A stretch of 64,000 bases of DNA from Streptomyces poriferorum (lineage in GTDB: Bacteria; Actinomycetota; Actinomycetes; Streptomycetales; Streptomycetaceae). The notes under the pieces are model-generated. The model was not told where the DNA came from. It did no database searches and worked only from the letters and a program-made list of their open reading frames with translations. The stretch covers positions 1-64,000 of the forward strand of contig NZ_JAELVH010000016.1 in NCBI RefSeq assembly GCF_019399235.1, given 5' to 3'. Of the stretch, positions 34,797 to 43,750 are shown one piece after another (the first letter of the stretch is position 1; the number at the start of each line of letters is the position of its first letter). Position numbers and translations under genes: made by a program.

Positions 34797-35191
34797 GAGG
34801 TGACCGTGTCGCCGCGAAGGCCGGTCGACATCGCCTTGCCCAACCGGCTGACCAGCTGCTGCATCCGGTACGTGATGTCCTGCATGTCGACCTCGGCCGA
34901 CGCCGCCACGGCGAGGTAGCTGCCGCCGCCCGCAGCGTTCAGGAACACCCAGCCCCCGTCGAACTCGATGAGGGTCTGGCGCCAGTTCGCTCCGTGCTCA
35001 CCGCAGAAGAAGCTGACGGCCCGGCTGAGCGACTGCAGGCCGGAGACGGCGGCGGCCACCTTGTCGGCATCGCCCCTGTCGAACTCCGCAGTACGGGACA
35101 TCTGGAGGCCGTCGGCAGAAATCAGGACCGCGTGGAGAGCATGCGGAATCTGCAGCGCGTCCTCAAGCATCCAGGACAGGTCGTCGCTCAC
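34793..35191 (-). CDS. cvnB: Conservon Roadblock/LC7 protein
   Basis: 132 aa Roadblock/LC7 domain (LSWMLEDALQIPHALHAVLISADGLQMSRT, VAAAVSGLQSLSRAV, YLAVAASAEVDMQDITYRMQQLVSRLG, about 4-122). Such proteins act as GTPase regulators, fitting a partnership with CvnD. Overlaps cvnA and cvnC by 4 nt on either side. Confidence 0.94.
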   Translation of the reverse strand: MSDDLSWMLEDALQIPHALHAVLISADGLQMSRTAEFDRGDADKVAAAVSGLQSLSRAVSFFCGEHGANWRQTLIEFDGGWVFLNAAGGGSYLAVAASAEVDMQDITYRMQQLVSRLGKAMSTGLRGDTVTS

Positions 35192-36387
35192 GGGGCATCG
35201 AATCCTTCGTGTGAATCGGCAGTGGTATCGCCTTCGGCGGCCGGTACCCCCGCACCTCGGCCGCTGAGAGTGCCGCGCTGAAACGCGCCCATGGCCGCCA
35301 CCCGTGCCTCTGCTGACCGGGCCGGCGGCGCTTCATCAGATCTGCGGCCGCCATCCGGCACGAGCGCCATACCGCGCTTGTTCCGTCGCCGGGGCAGCCC
35401 GCCCTCTGTCGCCGCAGGAGCCGAAGCGCGGCTCTCGGCAGCGGCATTGACTTCTTGCGTGGTAGTGGGCGTCTTGGGCTCGGGCATCTCGGTCAACAAC
35501 TCCTTCGGCACCATCACCACCGCGCGGACGCCGCCGTAGGGAGAGGTGCTGTCGATGGCGACCGTGAACCCGAACCGCGCACACAGGGCACCGACCACCG
35601 CGAAACCGAACGCGGGAGGGTTGCCGAGCTCCGAAACGCTCACCGCAGACCCGCTGGACAGCAGAGCGGTGGCGTTCGTCCGTTCTTCCTCGCTCATGCC
35701 GACACCGGCGTCGTCGATCACGATGCAGATGCCCCGGGGCACCGTCCGCACCTCGACCTCGACCATGGTGGACGGCTCGGAATAGCTGGTCGCGTTGTCG
35801 AGCAGCTCGGCCACCGTCAGCGCGATCGGTTCGACGGCACGGCTGGTCACCGCGAAATCGACCCGTGAGGCGATCTCGATGCGCTCGTAGTGCCGGATAC
35901 GGCCCTGCGCTCCGCGGATCACGTCATAGACCGATGCAGCCTCCCGCTGCCGGCCGAGCCACCCGCCGCACAGCACAGCAATGGACTGCGCACGCCGGTT
36001 GAATTGCGAGTTCATGTGGTCGATGTCCAGCATGTCCCGCAACACGGCCGAGTCGCCGTACTTCTTCTGCAGCCCGGAGATGGCCCGCTGCTGCTCCGCG
36101 GCGAGGCCTTGAAGGGTCCGCATGGCCGACTTCAGTACGGTGTTTGTGGCCTCCTCCGCCTCTTCCTTGGCCTGGCGGACCACCTCGTCGTAGCCGCTGC
36201 GCAGCTCGGTGACGGTGGACTCGAGGCCGACGGCCCTGCCCTGCGATGCGGTCAGCTCACCCTGAAGGCCCTGCTTTTGACGACGTAGCGCCTTGATCGT
36301 TTTTCGCTGGCGAGTGATTACCGTGGCGGCGACAGCGACGCCGACGGCAAGCGCCCAGACTGTCGGATCCTGCCAAAAATTCGTCAT
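35188..36387 (-). CDS. cvnA: Conservon sensor kinase-like membrane protein
   Basis: 399 aa from the ATG at 36387 (MTNFWQDPTVWALAVGVAVAATV), which places one membrane helix at residues 8-26; a longer open frame upstream would bury this helix. A coiled coil follows (about 28-75), then a helical region (about 80-160) and a HATPase_c domain: VAELLDNATSYS (N-box), IVIDDAGVGMSEEE (G1), FGFAVVGALCARFGF (G2). No obvious phospho-accepting histidine in the usual H-box. The Pro/Arg-rich tail is disordered. First gene of the conservon. Confidence 0.92.
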   Translation of the reverse strand: MTNFWQDPTVWALAVGVAVAATVITRQRKTIKALRRQKQGLQGELTASQGRAVGLESTVTELRSGYDEVVRQAKEEAEEATNTVLKSAMRTLQGLAAEQQRAISGLQKKYGDSAVLRDMLDIDHMNSQFNRRAQSIAVLCGGWLGRQREAASVYDVIRGAQGRIRHYERIEIASRVDFAVTSRAVEPIALTVAELLDNATSYSEPSTMVEVEVRTVPRGICIVIDDAGVGMSEEERTNATALLSSGSAVSVSELGNPPAFGFAVVGALCARFGFTVAIDSTSPYGGVRAVVMVPKELLTEMPEPKTPTTTQEVNAAAESRASAPAATEGGLPRRRNKRGMALVPDGGRRSDEAPPARSAEARVAAMGAFQRGTLSGRGAGVPAAEGDTTADSHEGFDAP

Positions 36388-37124
36388 GTGACTCTCTATT
36401 GAGCGGCTGGATTCCAGCTCTCGAAATCTGTCCAAGCGGACCCTCGGCTGTGGGCAGACGTCACCGCCCGGAGAGCCCCCTGGCTGTAGCCATGCCAAGG
36501 TGAATGCTCACATGGCATGTGCACGCGAGCGTATCACCGGACGATCATGAGACTCCGTCAAGTCCGCCACGCCGTTGTCCCGTTGGCCAAAAACGCATGT
36601 TCATGTCAGTGAGGAAGGTGTGCCTGCAGGGTGGAGGCCCAGTGGCGGAGCGCGCAGCATGCCGCTCAGTAGTGTGGCACCTGGGTTCTTGCAGCTCTGC
36701 GCCGCATCTCGCCTCGTAGCGGGCTGACGCAGCGATACAGAGCAGGGCGAGTGCCATCCGGCCAGCAAGCGTTCCAGGGCGCAAGATGGCCGATTCGAGA
36801 GCGGGCTACTGACAGCGACGCGAGCTGCGACTCAGGGCATGTGACCGCAGTCTCACGGTCTGGGCTTCCTTGCCGCCGGCAGCATGTCCAGAACGCGGCG
36901 ACGCGAACGACGGAGGCGGCCCAGCCCGTATTCAGGTGCGCCCGTACTGGAAGGACCTGCGGGAAGCGCCCCATGAAGACCGCGTCGCCCCGTGATCGCT
37001 GACCCGCCCGACTGCGATCTGCACGGACGCCCAGCCTGGTCGCTACGGATATCGACCGCACCAGTCAGCAACCCGCCGACGCCGGCTATGCATGCAGGTT
37101 CTATGCGTCCGGCCCGACCGGCAG

Positions 37125-37190
37125 CCCAGGCGAAGTCCAGGTGCGATGCTCTTGGCACCCAGGCGAAGTCCAGGTGCGATGCTCTTGCCA
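37125..37190. repeat. Tandem 33-bp direct repeat, two copies
   Basis: Two adjacent units beginning CCCAGGCGAAGTCCAGGTGC (37125-37157 and 37158-37190), differing by one base, with the first bases of a third unit (CCCGGGC). On the minus strand it would encode an 11-residue repeat (ASHLDFAW core), but no gene is supported. Confidence 0.8.
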
Positions 37191-37330
37191 CCCGGGCAGG
37201 AGACTGGCTCAGTACAGGGCAGACCACGACGACTGCGAGGCCCGGCGACGCCGCTTCCGACACCTGTCCAGGAACCTCTTGCAGGTGCCCGGACGCTGAT
37301 CCTCATGCTGGCCGAACCGGAGATCCATCG

Positions 37331-37370
37331 TGATGAGCCCCCGCTGACAAAGGCCGGCGGGGGTTCATCA
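37331..37370. terminator. 14-bp stem-loop
   Basis: TGATGAGCCCCCGC pairs with GCGGGGGTTCATCA except one G-U position, loop of 12 nt. Looks like a strong terminator, but no intact gene precedes it on either strand; probably the remnant of a lost gene. Confidence 0.6.
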
Positions 37371-37610
37371 CGTCTCACGCGAGGGGGCGTTTCCTCTCAC
37401 ACGCGTCTCACCAACAGCGCCGACGCGCCTGGACAGAACGAGCTGACCTGGCCATTCCTAGCCGCCCGTGACCACCCCGGACCCCACAAGACACGATCTA
37501 CCACCTGTGCCATGCAGCACCGAGGGAGGTGCCCATAACGAGGACCGGGGCGTCCGGCGGAAGCTGCCTCACTGCCGCGAAGGTCTCCCGTGACCGAAGG
37601 CTTAGATATT

Positions 37611-37647
37611 TTGACATAGCTATGTCTGCATACCTAGAATCGTAGTC
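37611..37647 (+). promoter_or_regulatory. Leaderless promoter and MarR operator
   Basis: TTGACA (37611-37616) and TAGAAT (37635-37640) are spaced by 18 bp. The ATG of the MarR gene starts 8 nt after the -10 box, so transcription should begin at or next to the start codon and give a leaderless mRNA. The perfect palindrome GACATAGCTATGTC (37613-37626) overlaps the -35 box, an ideal place for autorepression. Confidence 0.82.
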
Positions 37648-38121
37648 ATGCCCCGCCCCACCAGGTTCGTCCAGGACGTCGACCACGTAGCCGCCGAGCT
37701 CGTGTCGTGCCTGCCCGCGCTGGCCCGGGCCGTGGAGCGGCAGATCGGTCCGCACGTCGAGCACCCCAAGCCGTCCGAGGCGCAGATCGCCCTGCTCCGT
37801 CACGTCGAGGCCAACGACGGAGCGACGGTGCGCAGGGCGGCCGAAGCCCTGCTGATGAAGCCGAACAACGTGAGCGCGCTGGTGACCCAGCTGACCGAGC
37901 AGGGCCTGCTGGAGCGCCGGCCGGACCCTGCCGACAAGCGCATCGCGCACCTGCACCTCACCTCGACCTCGCGGCAGCAGCTCACCGAGGTCCAGAACCT
38001 GATGAGCGGCCTGGTCGCCGGGGCGCTCCAGACCATGACCGAAGGTGAACTGGACGCTCTCGGCTCGGCACTGGGCGCGCTGCACGCGCTCAACGACCGC
38101 CTGCATCCCCTCAGTCACTGA
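37648..38121 (+). CDS. MarR-family regulator
   Basis: 157 aa. Winged-helix MarR core: SEAQIALLRHVEANDGATVRRAAEALLMKPNNVSALVTQL, then the wing with ERRPDPADKRIAHLHLTSTSRQQL (about 40-115). N- and C-terminal helices form the dimer. No ribosome binding site precedes the ATG, consistent with the leaderless promoter. The following efflux pump gene, 204 nt downstream on the same strand, is the obvious target. Confidence 0.93.
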   Translation: MPRPTRFVQDVDHVAAELVSCLPALARAVERQIGPHVEHPKPSEAQIALLRHVEANDGATVRRAAEALLMKPNNVSALVTQLTEQGLLERRPDPADKRIAHLHLTSTSRQQLTEVQNLMSGLVAGALQTMTEGELDALGSALGALHALNDRLHPLSH

Positions 38122-38325
38122 CACGCGCAGCCTCTCCGGGCTGTCGCGCCCGTAGCCGCACGCGTCGCACGGGCCTTTTCCGCGTGCGACGGGATGACAC
38201 CTCTCCTCCACCGCGTCCGGCCTTCCCCAGGCCCCGGATGCCGCTTCGTCATGCGCGGACTCCTGGCCCCGCCCACGCACGACACCCGACGCACACCCCA
38301 TATCTCACGAAGGACAGACACCTTC

Positions 38326-39918
38326 ATGCCCTCCGACGTCCTGAACTCCCCGGCTCCGCCTGCGCGTCCGGTCCATGAGGACCAGCCGCGCGGCCGCCGC
38401 GCGAACCCGTGGCTGACACTCGTCGCCGTCGCCTTCGGTCTCTTCATGGTCGGCCTCGACGGCTCGGTCGTCTCGATCGCCAACCCGGAGATCGGCCGGG
38501 ACCTCAACGCCTCCACGGCCGACCTCCAGTGGGTCACCAACAGCTACCTGCTCGCCCTCGCCGCCGCACTGATCCTCGGCGGCAAGCTCGGCGACCGTTT
38601 CGGCCGCCGCACCTTCTATCTCGTAGGAGTCGCGGGATTCACCGTCGCCTCCGTGGCCATCGGCCTCTCCGGATCCATCGAAGGAGTCATCGCGTTCCGC
38701 GCGCTCCAGGGCTTCTTCGGCGCACTGCTGATGCCCAACACCCTGGGCATGCTCAGGGCGGTCTTCCCACCGAAGAAGTTCGGCATGGCGGTCGGCATCT
38801 GGGCCATGGTGTCCAGCGTCTCCACCGCTCTCGGTCCGATCGTGGGCGGCCTGCTCGTCGAGCACGTCAACTGGGAGTCCGTCTTCTACATCAACGCGCC
38901 CATCGGCGTCATCGCGCTCGTCTTCAGCATCATCGTGCTGCCGCAGAGCAGGAACACCAGCGCCGCAGATGAGAAGTTCGACATCCCGGGCGTCGTCCTG
39001 CTGGCGCTCGGCCTTCTCGCGGTTGTCTTCGGCGTCGTCAAGGGCGAGACCTGGGGCTGGACTTCGGCCGGCACGCTGGGCACCATCATCGCCGGCGTAC
39101 TGATCCTGCTGCTGTTCGGCCGGTACGAGACACGAATCGCGCACCCCCTGCTGCCCATGCGTCTGTTCCGGAACCCGGCGCTGACCATCGGCACCGTCAT
39201 CACCGCGCTGAACTTCTTCGTCCTGCTCGGCATGATCTTCTTCGTGATGCTGTACCTGCAGAACGTGCGGGGCTTCACTCCTGTCCAGGCCGGTATCCGC
39301 ACCCTGCCGCTGAGCCTCGCTTCGGTCGTGGCCTCCCCCCTGGGCGCCGCGCTCACCCAGAAGTTCGGCCCCCGGCTCACGATGCCGCTGGGTATGGCGC
39401 TCCAGGCCGCCGCCTGCTTCGCCATGCTCGGGTGGGGTGCGGACTCCTCCTACACCGCGATGTGGCCCCCCTTCATCGCGCTCGGCCTGGGCGTCGGCAT
39501 GGTGATGGCGTCGTCCTCCGACGCGATCGTCGGGAACGCACCCGTCAAGGACGGCGGAGTCGCCGGCGGCCTCCAGGCGACGGCGCTGCAGATAGGCGGC
39601 GCGCTGGGCACGTCCGTCCTGATCTCCCTGATCAGCAGCCGCGTCGGCTCGACCCTGACCGGCGAGCTGACCTCGTCCGGGGTGCCCGCCGATGCGGCCC
39701 ACGGGCTGAGCGAGGCGAAGGACGCCGTGGCAATGGGCGTCGCACCGGTCTCCGACGGGATGCCGGCACAGCTCAGGTCCGCGGTCGTCGAGGGAAGCCA
39801 CCACGCCTTCATGAACGGCGTACACACCGCCGTGCTCGTCTCGGGCCTGCTGTGCCTGCTGGGTGCCCTGCTCGCCGTGGTCGGTGTACGGCGCAGCCCC
39901 GAGGCGACCGGTCACTGA
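38326..39918 (+). CDS. DHA2/EmrB-type MFS efflux transporter
   Basis: 530 aa, fourteen predicted helices. The ATG at 38326 follows GAAGGA. Signature motifs: LFMVGLDGSVVSIANPEIG (helix 1), GGKLGDRFGRRTFYLVG (motif A), and motif C in ALGPIVGGLLVEHVNWESVFYIN. Proton-driven drug or toxin exporter. Adjacent MarR gene suggests induction by its substrate. Confidence 0.94.
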   Translation: MPSDVLNSPAPPARPVHEDQPRGRRANPWLTLVAVAFGLFMVGLDGSVVSIANPEIGRDLNASTADLQWVTNSYLLALAAALILGGKLGDRFGRRTFYLVGVAGFTVASVAIGLSGSIEGVIAFRALQGFFGALLMPNTLGMLRAVFPPKKFGMAVGIWAMVSSVSTALGPIVGGLLVEHVNWESVFYINAPIGVIALVFSIIVLPQSRNTSAADEKFDIPGVVLLALGLLAVVFGVVKGETWGWTSAGTLGTIIAGVLILLLFGRYETRIAHPLLPMRLFRNPALTIGTVITALNFFVLLGMIFFVMLYLQNVRGFTPVQAGIRTLPLSLASVVASPLGAALTQKFGPRLTMPLGMALQAAACFAMLGWGADSSYTAMWPPFIALGLGVGMVMASSSDAIVGNAPVKDGGVAGGLQATALQIGGALGTSVLISLISSRVGSTLTGELTSSGVPADAAHGLSEAKDAVAMGVAPVSDGMPAQLRSAVVEGSHHAFMNGVHTAVLVSGLLCLLGALLAVVGVRRSPEATGH

Positions 39919-40112
39919 GAGGCAGGACCGAGCAGCCCGGCCGGGTGACGCAGTAGGGAGACACGCCTCCTCGCACCCGGCCGGGCCCGCCCCCGGGCGC
40001 CGTCTCGAGCCGCGCATCGGCGACGGTTCTGCCATCACGCTCTTCGAGCTTCCGGGGCGGCTGCCGATGTATCCGGCGTCGCGCTGCCCTTCCGGTCGTC
40101 ACGCTCAGGGCT

Positions 40113-40148
40113 TCGGTCTGCTGTCGACCACAACCGGCAGCAGACCGA
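40113..40148. terminator. Hairpin between convergent genes
   Basis: An 11-bp perfect stem TCGGTCTGCTG/CAGCAGACCGA with a 14-nt loop, between the MFS stop (39918) and the GH3 tail stop (40194). May end transcription from either side. Confidence 0.65.
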
Positions 40149-40193
40149 GGGCCGAAATGCGGCTCACGTGGAATCCGACGAGCTCAAGGGGCC

Positions 40194-40690
40194 TCAGCTG
40201 ATGGTGACAACCCGCTGTACAGCCGGGCTTCGCGAGGACCGGCCGGCGTGGACTGTGTAGGAGCCGGGGGTGAGTTTCCAGACGCCGGCAGTCCACACCG
40301 ACAGGTCGCGGGCAGAAACGCTGAAGGTGATCCGAGTGCTGGCACCGGGAGCGAGCGTGACCTTGCGAAAGCCGATCAGTCGCCGTGGCTCGGCCTGGGC
40401 GCCGGCAGGCAGCCCCGTGTAGAGCTGCACGACTTCGGTACCTGCGCGGGAACCTGAGTTGGTGAGGGTGACGGCGGCAGTGAGCGTCTTGGTCGCTGTG
40501 TTGTAGGACGTTTCCAGGGAGCCGAGGTTGAAGGTGGTGCAGGAGAGGCCATGGCCGAAAGGGAACAGCGGGCTCTGGTTCTTCGCGTCGTAGTAGCGGT
40601 AGCCGACCAGGTGCCCCTCGCAGTATGCGCCGGCTATGAGGCGCTGGTGGCGGCCCCGGTACAGCTTCGGCGTACCGGGGCCGTCGCGTA
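40194..40690 (-). pseudogene. GH3 beta-glucosidase C-terminal fragment
   Basis: About 150 residues match the end of a glycoside hydrolase family 3 enzyme: YCEGHLVGYRYYDAKNQSPLFPFGHGLS (surface loop and C-domain end) and then a fibronectin III-like domain (LTNSGSRAGTEVVQLYTG, IGFRKVTLAPGASTRITFSVSARDLSVW). The catalytic barrel and nucleophile region are missing, and upstream residues are non-homologous. Remnant of a larger gene cut off at about 40690. Confidence 0.75.
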
Positions 40691-40821
40691 CCGCGAGGGG
40701 AACGGTCGGCCTGCCCGGCCGGGGCAGGGCAGACAGACCACTTCCGTGTCCGTCCCGAAAGCCCCCGATCGGCGCTGCGGTGCGCAACGGGAGTGCGGCC
40801 TCAGCAGGCTAAGAATTGACC

Positions 40822-43554
40822 ATGCCTGTGACTCGTGCTGCCCGGTCGGCCCGGAAGTCCTTCCCCTCTCCGCCGCGGACCCTTGCCGGACAGGTGTTCC
40901 TGCTGCAGTTGCTGGTGGTCGTGCTGCTGGCCGGAATGATCGCCGCCGCCTTCGTGTTCGAGGCGCACCGGTGGGCGGTGCGGGAGGCGTACGACCGCTC
41001 GCTCGCGGTGTCCGAGACCTTCGCCCACGCGCCCGGTACCCGCGCGGCCATGGAGTCCCGCGACCCCAGTGCGATTCTCCAGCCGAGTGCCGAAGCGACC
41101 CGCCGGACGGCAAACGTGACGTACGTGGTCGCGTTCGATCCGAACGGCATCCGCTGGAGTCACCCCGACGCTTCGCTCATCGGCGGACATGTGTCAGGCG
41201 GGTTCGCGCCTGCGTTCTCCGGCGAGCCGTTCCAGGAGACCTTCGACAGCACCTTGTTCGGTCAGGCGGTGGACACGACGGTCGCCGTGTTCGGCGAACG
41301 GGGCGAGGTTGTCGGGCTCGTCTCCGTGGGCATCACGGTGCAGAGCGTGAACGAAGTCGTCCTGGGACAACTTCCGCTGCTGCTGGGGCTGGTCGCCATC
41401 GCGCTCGCCCTTGCCGCTGGCGGATCGGCGCTCATCAGCCGTCGGCTGCGCGCGCAGACGCACGGACTGGGCCCAGTGGAGATGACCCGCATGTACGAGC
41501 ATCATGACGCGGTCCTCCATGCCGTCAGGGAGGGAGTCGTCATCGTCAGCTCGGACGGCCGGCTGGTCCTCGCGAACGATGAAGCACGGCGGCTGCTCGA
41601 CTTGTCTGCCGACGGGATCATGGACCGTTCCGTCTCCGGGCTTGGCGTGTCACGGCAGATCGCGGACCTGCTGGCCTCGGGCAGAACGGCGAACGACGAC
41701 GTCCACCTCGTCGGGGGCCGGCTCGTCTCCGTCAACCAGAGGGCCGTGGGCGGTGCGGGCCAGCGCTCGGGCAGCGTGGCCACCCTCCGTGACACCACGG
41801 AGCTGCGCACCCTCGCCACGCGGGCCGACGTCGCCCATGACCGGCTGCAGTTGCTCTACGACGCCGGGCTGACGATCGGAACCACCCTCGACGTGACCCG
41901 TACCGCGGAGGAGTTGGCGGCGGTGGCGGTCCCGCGGTTCGCCGACTTCGTCACCGTTGAACTGTTCGGACCGGTCTTCCAGGGCGACGAACCGACGGCT
42001 GCTGTCACCGAGATGCGCCGCGCCGTAGCATCGGGCATCCGTGACGATCACCCGTTCCTGCCTGCCGGAAGGATCATCAGTCTCGTGCCGGGGAACCCTC
42101 TGGCCGCCGGCACCGTCACGGGGCGTCCGCACATTGAGGCGGACCTCGACGGGACCGAGGCGTGGCGGACCGTGGATCCGGACAGAGCGCGACGGATCCT
42201 GGAGTTCGGTATCCACTCCCTGGTCTCGGTCCCGTTGCGGGCCCGCGGCGTCGTGCTGGGAACGGCCGACTTCTGGCGCTCCGATCAGCGGTCCTTCGAC
42301 GCCGACGACCTGTCCTTCGCGGAGGAGCTCGGAGCACGGGCGGCCGTCGCCGTGGACAACGCGCGCCGCTACACCCGCGAACACTCGGCGGCCGTCACTC
42401 TCCAGCGCAGTCTGCTTCCGCGTGCCCTGCCCGAGCAGCCCGCGCTGGAGACGGCTTACCGATATCTGCCGGCCAAGGCCGGGGTGGGCGGCGACTGGTT
42501 CGACGTCATCGGGCTGTCCGGGGCCCGTTTCGCCCTGGTCGTCGGTGACGTGGTCGGCCACGGGGTCCACGCCGCGGCCACCATGGGCAGGCTGCGTACC
42601 GCCGTGCTCAACTTCTCGGCGCTCGACCTTCCGCCCGACGAGCTCCTCGCGCATCTGGACGAGCTCGTCACCCGCATCGACGCCGGCTGGGGCGCCGATG
42701 ACGAAGATGCCGCCGTGACCGGCGCGACCTGTCTGTACGCCGTCTACGACCAGGTCACAGGAGCGTGCACCGTCGCCCGTGCGGGACATCCGGGCCCCGC
42801 TGTGGTCGCCCCGGACGGCAGGACCACGTTCCCTGACATCCCGGGCTCCCCACCGCTGGGGCTGGGAGGCAACATGCCTTTCGAGACGGCCGAACTGCAG
42901 CTGGCCCCAGGCAGCCTGCTGGTCATGTTCACCGACGGCCTGGTCCAGGGCCGGGAGCGCGACATCGGCGCCGGTCTCGCCCTGCTCCGGGACGTCCTGG
43001 CCGTTCCCGGGCGCAGTCCTGAGGATGCCTGTCAAGCGGTGCTGGAGCAGGTGCTGGGCTCACTGCCCAGTGACGACGTCACATTGCTCATCACCCGTAC
43101 CAGCCTCATGGACCAGGGGCGCGTGGCGGAATGGGACGTGCCGCAGGACACCGCCGCCGTCTCCCGCATCCGCACAGAGGTGCAGCAGACGCTGGAGCGG
43201 TGGGACCTCGACGAGCTCGCCCACACCACCGCCCTGATCATCAGCGAGCTCGTCACCAACGCCATCCGCTACGGCGCCCCGCCACTTCGGCTACGGCTCC
43301 TGCACGATCAGGCGAGTCTCATCTGCGAGGTCGCCGACGACAGCAGCACAGCGCCCCACCTGCGCCGGGCGGAGATCAGCGACGAAGGCGGGCGGGGCCT
43401 GTTCCTGGTCGCCCAGTTCGCCGACCGCTGGGGCACCCGGTACCTGCCCCACGGCAAGATCATCTGGACCGAGCAACTCCTCGCCCGCCCTGACCTCGAC
43501 GCCGGCACTCCGGATGAGGAGACCCTCCTGGCCCAGTGGGCCGACGACGAGTGA
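40822..43554 (+). CDS. Sensor-PAS-GAF-PP2C phosphatase-ATPase protein
   Basis: 910 aa, membrane-anchored. Order: helix 1 (about 24-46), extracytoplasmic single-Cache-like domain (about 47-178, VVAFDPNGIRWSHPD), helix 2 (about 180-203), PAS (about 215-330), GAF (about 345-515), SpoIIE/PP2C phosphatase (about 545-755, GVGGDWFDVIGLSGARFALVVGDVVGHG with the metal-binding aspartates), and a C-terminal RsbW-like HATPase (about 770-890, LIISELVTNAIRYGAPP, GGRGLFLVAQFADRWG). Such proteins combine anti-sigma-factor kinase and anti-anti-sigma phosphatase activities in partner switching. The Cache-like domain suggests control by a small external ligand. No anti-anti-sigma gene adjoins. Confidence 0.93.
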   Translation: MPVTRAARSARKSFPSPPRTLAGQVFLLQLLVVVLLAGMIAAAFVFEAHRWAVREAYDRSLAVSETFAHAPGTRAAMESRDPSAILQPSAEATRRTANVTYVVAFDPNGIRWSHPDASLIGGHVSGGFAPAFSGEPFQETFDSTLFGQAVDTTVAVFGERGEVVGLVSVGITVQSVNEVVLGQLPLLLGLVAIALALAAGGSALISRRLRAQTHGLGPVEMTRMYEHHDAVLHAVREGVVIVSSDGRLVLANDEARRLLDLSADGIMDRSVSGLGVSRQIADLLASGRTANDDVHLVGGRLVSVNQRAVGGAGQRSGSVATLRDTTELRTLATRADVAHDRLQLLYDAGLTIGTTLDVTRTAEELAAVAVPRFADFVTVELFGPVFQGDEPTAAVTEMRRAVASGIRDDHPFLPAGRIISLVPGNPLAAGTVTGRPHIEADLDGTEAWRTVDPDRARRILEFGIHSLVSVPLRARGVVLGTADFWRSDQRSFDADDLSFAEELGARAAVAVDNARRYTREHSAAVTLQRSLLPRALPEQPALETAYRYLPAKAGVGGDWFDVIGLSGARFALVVGDVVGHGVHAAATMGRLRTAVLNFSALDLPPDELLAHLDELVTRIDAGWGADDEDAAVTGATCLYAVYDQVTGACTVARAGHPGPAVVAPDGRTTFPDIPGSPPLGLGGNMPFETAELQLAPGSLLVMFTDGLVQGRERDIGAGLALLRDVLAVPGRSPEDACQAVLEQVLGSLPSDDVTLLITRTSLMDQGRVAEWDVPQDTAAVSRIRTEVQQTLERWDLDELAHTTALIISELVTNAIRYGAPPLRLRLLHDQASLICEVADDSSTAPHLRRAEISDEGGRGLFLVAQFADRWGTRYLPHGKIIWTEQLLARPDLDAGTPDEETLLAQWADDE

Positions 43555-43663
43555 AGCGGGCTGAACGCGCCAGGAGCAGCCCGCCCACTGCCCCGGCGGC
43601 CGGACCGCGCTGGACGCCGGACAGGGCGGCTCCCCTCCTCCGAGGGGGGCTCACGAGATCCGG

Positions 43664-43701
43664 TGTCCGGCCTGAATCCCTGACCGGGAAGGGGCCGGAC
43701 A
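43664..43701. terminator. Hairpin between convergent genes
   Basis: A 9-bp perfect stem TGTCCGGCC/GGCCGGACA with a 20-nt loop, midway between the PP2C stop and the FAD oxidase stop. Confidence 0.55.
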
Positions 43702-43750
43702 GCCGGTCTGTGCCGATGGCGGCCCGACGGCCGCACGCGGCACGCCGGGT

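Larger units (their letters stand above)
36388..37610. other. Long gene-free stretch
   Basis: About 1.2 kb with no confident gene on either strand. It holds the tandem 33-bp repeat (37125-37190), a 14-bp hairpin (37331-37370), a short dispersed-repeat candidate (about 37401-37433), and on the minus strand at about 37498-37595 a coding-like scrap (TFAAVRQLPPDAPVLVMGTS) with no identifiable gene. Confidence 0.45.

Noticed and set aside
37125-37190. Possible CRISPR
   Set aside because: The units are directly adjacent without spacers and only two full copies exist.
36666-37263. Overlapping minus-strand frames as genes
   Set aside because: No start signals, Arg/Ala-rich or repeat-driven composition, no domains.
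38305-40038. 577-codon frame antisense to the DHA2 transporter
   Set aside because: Composition typical of an antisense shadow; the plus strand has full transporter motifs.
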